Shown here: positions 6,311-9,330 of the stretch, in pieces
Layout: the number at the start of each line of letters is the position of its first letter
How positions within the stretch are numbered: the stretch's first letter is position 1
Assembly (NCBI GenBank): GCA_017519685.1
Contig: JAFWRV010000028.1
Span: 1 to 9,330 of the forward strand
Length of the DNA stretch: 9,330 nucleotides
Reading direction: 5' to 3'
DNA from: Clostridia bacterium
GTDB taxonomy: Bacteria > Bacillota > Clostridia > Oscillospirales > Acutalibacteraceae
Notes under the pieces: generated by a model
Seen by the model: the letters and a program-made list of their open reading frames with translations, nothing else
Told to the model about the DNA's origin: nothing
Databases searched by the model: none
Program-made: the position numbers and the translations under genes

Positions 6311-6715
6311 TCAGGTTTTCATTAAATCCGCAAGAGTGACGCTGTCAAGATAATCAGATATTCTTGTACCGAGTTCTTTCCAGAGCGGAAGAGTTCTGCA
6401 ATCCGAACTCCTGTCACAGGCGCCGGCATCACATTCCAGACAGGCAACGGGAGCGAGAGTGCCTTCGGTCAGAGTGAGAATATCGCCGACTTTGTATTCT
6501 GAGGGTGACTTAGTAAGACGGTAGCCGCCGCCTTTACCGTGAACGCCTTCGACGAGATTAGCCGATACGAGGACGGGCAGAATTCTTTCAATATATTTAA
6601 GAGAAATCTGCTGACGGGCGGCAATTTCACGCATTGCGATATAACCGCCGTCACCGTGCTCCGCCATATCAATCATAACACGCAGGGCGTATCTGCCCCT
6701 GGTTGAAATCATCAT
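6311..6715 (-). CDS. iscR: Rrf2-family transcription regulator, IscR type with Fe-S ligand cysteines
   Basis: The 134-residue product is a full-length Rrf2 protein. A winged helix-turn-helix covers about 1-65: STRGRYALRVMIDMA, then IAARQQISLKYIERIL as the recognition region, then the wing VHGKGGGYRLTK. A cysteine region follows: C92, C95, C100 and C106. C92-x7-C100-x5-C106 fits the [2Fe-2S] ligand pattern of IscR-like proteins in Firmicutes; C95 is extra. A TLPLW motif follows, as usual in the family. It probably senses Fe-S cluster supply and controls the cysK-iscS-iscU operon, of which it is the last gene. A CymR-like role in cysteine control is possible given cysK, but the cysteine set favours IscR. 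An AAAGGCGG site precedes the ATG at 6715; a second ATG follows at 6712. The gap to iscU is 27 nt. Confidence 0.9.
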   Translation of the reverse strand: MMISTRGRYALRVMIDMAEHGDGGYIAMREIAARQQISLKYIERILPVLVSANLVEGVHGKGGGYRLTKSPSEYKVGDILTLTEGTLAPVACLECDAGACDRSSDCRTLPLWKELGTRISDYLDSVTLADLMKT

Positions 6716-6725
6716 AAAGTCAACC
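6701..6725 (-). repeat. Inverted repeat with the regulator start codon in its loop
   Basis: On the minus strand GGTTGA (6725-6720) and TCAACC (6706-6701) are perfectly complementary, with a 13-nt loop that holds both ATG codons of the Rrf2 gene. The stem touches the 3' end of its ribosome site. It could be a weak RNA hairpin or a protein-binding dyad, or chance. Confidence 0.35.
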
Positions 6726-6742
6726 GCCTTTCACAATACAGA

Positions 6743-7183
6743 TTAAACAGTTCCGTCGGCGCAATGGGCGCAGCTTTCACAATCGGGAAACTCCGCGGGG
6801 TCATAATCAATTCCGTTTTTGTCATAATAATCTTTGACTGCGGATTTTATGGCTTCCTCAGCGAGAACGGAGCAGTGAAGTTTGTGAGCGGGAAGCCCGT
6901 CGAGCGCTTCGGTGACAGCTTTATTGGTCAGAGTCAGCGCTTCGGAAACAGGTTTGCCCTTTATAAGTTCGGTAGCCATGGAAGAAGACGCGATGGCGCT
7001 TCCGCAGCCGAAAGTTTCAAATTTCACATCGGTAATAACTCCGTCACTGATAGAAAGATATATTTTCATAATATCTCCGCAGACGGGATTGCCGACTTCA
7101 CCGACACCGTCGGCGTTTTCGATAATGCCGACATTTCTCGGATTGCGGAAATGGTCCATAACTTTCTCGCTGTATAAAGCCAT
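6743..7183 (-). CDS. iscU: Fe-S cluster assembly scaffold, IscU/NifU-like
   Basis: The 146-residue product closely follows IscU. The three cluster-ligand cysteines are present: C35 in NPVCGDIMK (with D37, which favours cluster release), C60 in FETFGCGSAIASSSMATE, and C104 in HKLHCSVLAEEAIK, next to H103. It receives sulfur from the cysteine desulfurase encoded just upstream, builds [2Fe-2S] or [4Fe-4S] clusters and passes them on. It is a standalone N-terminal-type scaffold without the C-terminal Nfu domain of nitrogenase NifU. The segment matching the LPPVK chaperone-binding motif of E. coli IscU reads LPAHK (97-101), and no hscA or hscB is seen nearby. The C-terminus adds a C-x2-C-x2-C tail (C135, C138, C141) absent from E. 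coli IscU. GAGG lies 7 nt before the ATG, and the gap to iscS is 9 nt. Confidence 0.95.
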   Translation of the reverse strand: MALYSEKVMDHFRNPRNVGIIENADGVGEVGNPVCGDIMKIYLSISDGVITDVKFETFGCGSAIASSSMATELIKGKPVSEALTLTNKAVTEALDGLPAHKLHCSVLAEEAIKSAVKDYYDKNGIDYDPAEFPDCESCAHCADGTV

Positions 7184-7192
7184 AATAACACC

Positions 7193-8392
7193 TCACTCGG
7201 AAAAGATATGCGGGCGTTTGCCGCTGACAAGGTCATGCCAGAACGGTGACATATTGCGGAGATAATCAACAACTTCGGCGACTGCCTTGATAATATACTC
7301 AACATCTTCGTCGGTTGTTTCGGTATCTATTGACAGACGCAGGGAACCGTGAGCGACCTCGTGAGGTCTGCCGATGGCGAGCAGCACATGACTCGGGTCG
7401 AGAGAGCCCGAAGTGCACGCGGAGCCAGACGAAGCGCAGACTCCCTTGTCATCGAGCAGAAGAAGAAGGGATTCTCCCTCGATACCCTCAAAGCAGAAAT
7501 TCACGTTGCCGGGCAGACGGTGATTACAATCGCCGTTGAGCTCGGAATAAGGAATTTTATTGAGCCCCTCAATCAAACGGTCACGGCGTCTGATGAGCTC
7601 CGGAGTAACTTTATCAATCTGCGATACCGCTTCTTCCAGAGCGGCAGCCATACCGACTATGGCGGGAATGTTTTCCGTGCCCGCTCTTCTGCCGCGTTCC
7701 TGCGCGCCGCCGTGAATCAGAACTTCGGGAATGATGCCCCGCCTTGCGTAAAGCAGGCCGATTCCTTTCGGACCGTGAAACTTATGCGCAGATAATGACA
7801 GCATATCAATATTCTGTTCTTTGACGTTAATCCTGAGATGACCCGCCGCCTGCACCGCGTCGGTATGAAACAGAACGCCCTTATCACGGCAAATCTTCCC
7901 GATTTCGGCAATCGGCTGAATCGTTCCGATTTCATTATTGGCATACATCACGGTAACAAGACAGGTGTCTTCCCTTATAGCCGCGGCAATTTCTCCGGGC
8001 CTTACGATTCCGTTTTTATGTACGTCAACAAGGGTGATTTCAAAGCCCTGTTTTTCAAGATTTTTCAGGGTGTGCAGAACCGCGTGATGCTCAAAAGCCG
8101 TGGAAACAATATGCTTTTTTCCCTTTTTCTCACCGAGGCGGGCGGCGGTGACAATCGCCTGATTATCCGCTTCGCTTCCGCCTGAAGTAAAGGTTATTTC
8201 TCTCGGCTCACAGCTGAGAATATGCGCTGTTTTCTCTCTCGACTCCTCAAGCGCCTCTTTGGCTTTCTGACCGAAAGAATAAAGACTTGAGGGGTTTCCG
8301 TACTGCTCACGGAAATAAGGAAGCATCGCGTCAAGAGCGGTTTTGCTCAGTTTCGTGGTGGCTGCATTATCTGCGTAAATTATTTCAATCAC
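7193..8392 (-). CDS. iscS: Cysteine desulfurase, NifS/IscS class (PLP enzyme)
   Basis: This enzyme removes sulfur from L-cysteine, giving alanine and an enzyme persulfide that feeds the IscU scaffold encoded next. Numbered from the GTG at 8392 (399 residues), the N-terminal signature [11 protein letters not shown] is at 6-16, the PLP-stacking H102 is in EHHAV, the PLP-contacting D178 is in HTDAVQ, and the PLP Schiff-base lysine K204 is in [10 protein letters not shown]. The active-site cysteine C326 lies in the long group I loop [10 protein letters not shown]. Length and motifs are complete. The start is uncertain. GTG 8392 begins 1 nt after the cysK stop but has no ribosome site upstream, while a strong GAGGTGATT (8387-8395) would place initiation at ATA 8383, giving exactly IYADNAATT after the initiator. 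The frame also stays open to a TTG at 8452, which would overlap cysK by 59 nt and add no family residues. Confidence 0.94.
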   Translation of the reverse strand: MIEIIYADNAATTKLSKTALDAMLPYFREQYGNPSSLYSFGQKAKEALEESREKTAHILSCEPREITFTSGGSEADNQAIVTAARLGEKKGKKHIVSTAFEHHAVLHTLKNLEKQGFEITLVDVHKNGIVRPGEIAAAIREDTCLVTVMYANNEIGTIQPIAEIGKICRDKGVLFHTDAVQAAGHLRINVKEQNIDMLSLSAHKFHGPKGIGLLYARRGIIPEVLIHGGAQERGRRAGTENIPAIVGMAAALEEAVSQIDKVTPELIRRRDRLIEGLNKIPYSELNGDCNHRLPGNVNFCFEGIEGESLLLLLDDKGVCASSGSACTSGSLDPSHVLLAIGRPHEVAHGSLRLSIDTETTDEDVEYIIKAVAEVVDYLRNMSPFWHDLVSGKRPHIFSE

Positions 8393-8395
8393 CTC
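8387..8395 (-). promoter_or_regulatory. Strong ribosome binding site without a normal start codon at the usual distance
   Basis: GAGGTGATT on the minus strand matches nine bases of the ideal AAGGAGGTGATC-type site. Eight bases after its GAGG core lies ATA (8383-8381), not ATG, GTG or TTG. The nearest standard codon in frame is the GTG inside the site itself (8392-8390). It overlaps the cysK stop TGA (8396-8394). Confidence 0.6.
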
Positions 8396-9326
8396 ATTCG
8401 GCAAAAAGCGCCGTTGAAAGATATCTGTCTCCCGTATCGGGAAGAAGGGCAACTATTGTTTTGCCTTTATTTTCGGGACGTTTCGCAAGCTCCAGCGCCG
8501 CCCAGAGAGCCGCGCCGGATGAAATACCGACAAGGACACCTTCCTTACGGCCGATAAGTTTTCCAGATGCGAATGCGTCTTCATTTGATACGGGTATTAT
8601 TTCATCATATATATCGGTGTTGAGAACATCGGGAACAAATCCCGCGCCGATACCCTGAATCTTATGGGGACCCGCAACACCTGTTGAAAGGACCGCAGAG
8701 TCTTTCGGCTCAACCGCTACGACTTTGACCGCGGGATTTTTGCTCTTGAGATATTCACCGGTGCCCGTTATTGTACCGCCTGTGCCGACACCGGCAACAA
8801 ATATATCAACTTCGCCGTCGGTATCTTCCCAGATTTCGGGACCTGTCGTTGCTTTATGAGCGGCGGGGTTTGCGGGATTGACAAACTGACCGGGAATAAA
8901 GCTTGACGGAATCTCTTTTGAAAGTTCCTCGGCTTTGGCTATCGCGCCCTTCATTCCTTTGGCACCCTCAGTCAGAACGAGCTCCGCGCCGTACGCTTTC
9001 ATAAGCTGACGGCGTTCAACGCTCATGGTTTCGGGCATAACAATAATAATACGGTATCCCCTCGCGGCCGCGACCGCGGCAAGTCCGATTCCGGTGTTTC
9101 CCGATGTGGGCTCAATGATAACCGAACCGGGTTTCAGAAGTCCCTTCTGCTCCGCGTCGTCAATCATCGCTTTCGCGATTCTGTCTTTGACCGAACCGGC
9201 GGGATTGAAATACTCAAGTTTTACAATGACTTTCGCTTCAAGTTTTTCGGATTTCTCTATATTAGAGAGTTCAAGAAGCGGTGTTTTTCCTATTAAGGCA
9301 TCTGCCGATTTATAAATTTTACTCAC
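8394..9326 (-). CDS. cysK: Cysteine synthase A (O-acetylserine sulfhydrylase, PLP enzyme)
   Basis: The enzyme makes L-cysteine from O-acetylserine and sulfide in the cytoplasm. The 310-residue product shows the fold type II PLP motifs: Schiff-base K47 in NPAGSVKDR, the substrate loop TSGNTG (74-79), the phosphate-binding GTGGT (181-185), KIQGIGAGF (222-230, usual in CysK), GISSGAA (267-273) and the C-terminal PDTGDRYLS (296-304). It has no CBS domain, so it is not cystathionine beta-synthase. As the first visible gene before iscS, it could supply the desulfurase with cysteine. The start is taken as GTG 9326 because [16 protein letters not shown] matches the usual N-terminus. Only 4 bases lie upstream in the window, the frame is still open there, and the ribosome site cannot be seen, so an earlier start is possible. 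Confidence 0.95.
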   Translation of the reverse strand: MSKIYKSADALIGKTPLLELSNIEKSEKLEAKVIVKLEYFNPAGSVKDRIAKAMIDDAEQKGLLKPGSVIIEPTSGNTGIGLAAVAAARGYRIIIVMPETMSVERRQLMKAYGAELVLTEGAKGMKGAIAKAEELSKEIPSSFIPGQFVNPANPAAHKATTGPEIWEDTDGEVDIFVAGVGTGGTITGTGEYLKSKNPAVKVVAVEPKDSAVLSTGVAGPHKIQGIGAGFVPDVLNTDIYDEIIPVSNEDAFASGKLIGRKEGVLVGISSGAALWAALELAKRPENKGKTIVALLPDTGDRYLSTALFAE

Positions 9327-9330
9327 ATAG

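Noticed and set aside
5933..6325. Plus-strand 130-residue frame running into the intergenic region
   Set aside because: It crosses a minus-strand promoter and terminator, has no ribosome site, and its residue make-up is not protein-like.
7349..7795. Plus-strand 148-residue frame
   Set aside because: It lies inside the cysteine desulfurase gene in antisense and has no motif of its own.
8393..8452. TTG at 8452 as start of the cysteine desulfurase
   Set aside because: It would overlap cysK by 59 nt, and the added residues are not part of the family N-terminus.
1..9330. tRNA, rRNA, CRISPR, insertion sequence or phage genes
   Set aside because: No direct-repeat array, cloverleaf, transposase or integrase motif was found by reading both strands; the window is fully explained by nine genes and short regulatory gaps.

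Overview
All nine genes in this window lie on the minus strand, so transcription runs from high to low coordinates. They form three units, and two of the boundaries are clear rho-independent terminators. Codon use, strong AAGGAG/GAGGTGAT-type ribosome binding sites, sigma-A-like promoters and the gene families (BspA-like leucine-rich repeats, Big_3-type Ig domains, a NifS/NifU pair beside an Rrf2 regulator) suggest an anaerobic Firmicute of the class Clostridia, perhaps a gut or rumen Oscillospirales/Ruminococcaceae relative. That placement is inference, since there is no rRNA gene in the window.

Unit 1 (about 9328 down to 6275) is a sulfur and iron-sulfur cluster operon: cysK (cysteine synthase), iscS/nifS (cysteine desulfurase), iscU/nifU (cluster scaffold) and an IscR-type Rrf2 regulator. 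CysK makes cysteine, IscS takes sulfur from it, IscU assembles the cluster, and the regulator probably senses cluster supply through three or four cysteines. Gaps are 1, 9 and 27 nt, and a strong hairpin terminator follows the regulator. The promoter lies upstream of the window.

Unit 2 (about 6262 down to 2961) has its own sigma-A-like promoter (TTGAAA, 17 nt, TATTAT). It encodes a 727-residue cytoplasmic protein built like a glycoside hydrolase of the GH42 type (TIM barrel, GATase-like middle domain, beta-sandwich tail). An ATGA overlap couples it to a calcineurin-like metallophosphoesterase with Dcr2/PAP29-like motifs. An 11-bp-stem terminator ends the unit. The substrates are unknown.

Unit 3 (about 2937 down to beyond position 1) is the most unusual part. 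It has an extended -10 promoter covered by a perfect 8-bp inverted repeat. An ECF-type sigma factor follows, then a single-pass membrane protein in the anti-sigma position with an unrecognised cytoplasmic N-terminus and two extracytoplasmic Big_3-like Ig domains, then a secreted BspA-like leucine-rich-repeat protein cut by the window edge. The genes sit 1 nt apart or overlap by 4 nt. The arrangement suggests a trans-envelope signalling cassette that links an outside signal, or the state of the surface protein, to the sigma factor. That function is inferred from layout only.

No tRNA, rRNA, CRISPR array, insertion sequence or phage gene was seen. Apart from short regulatory gaps, the window is fully coding.
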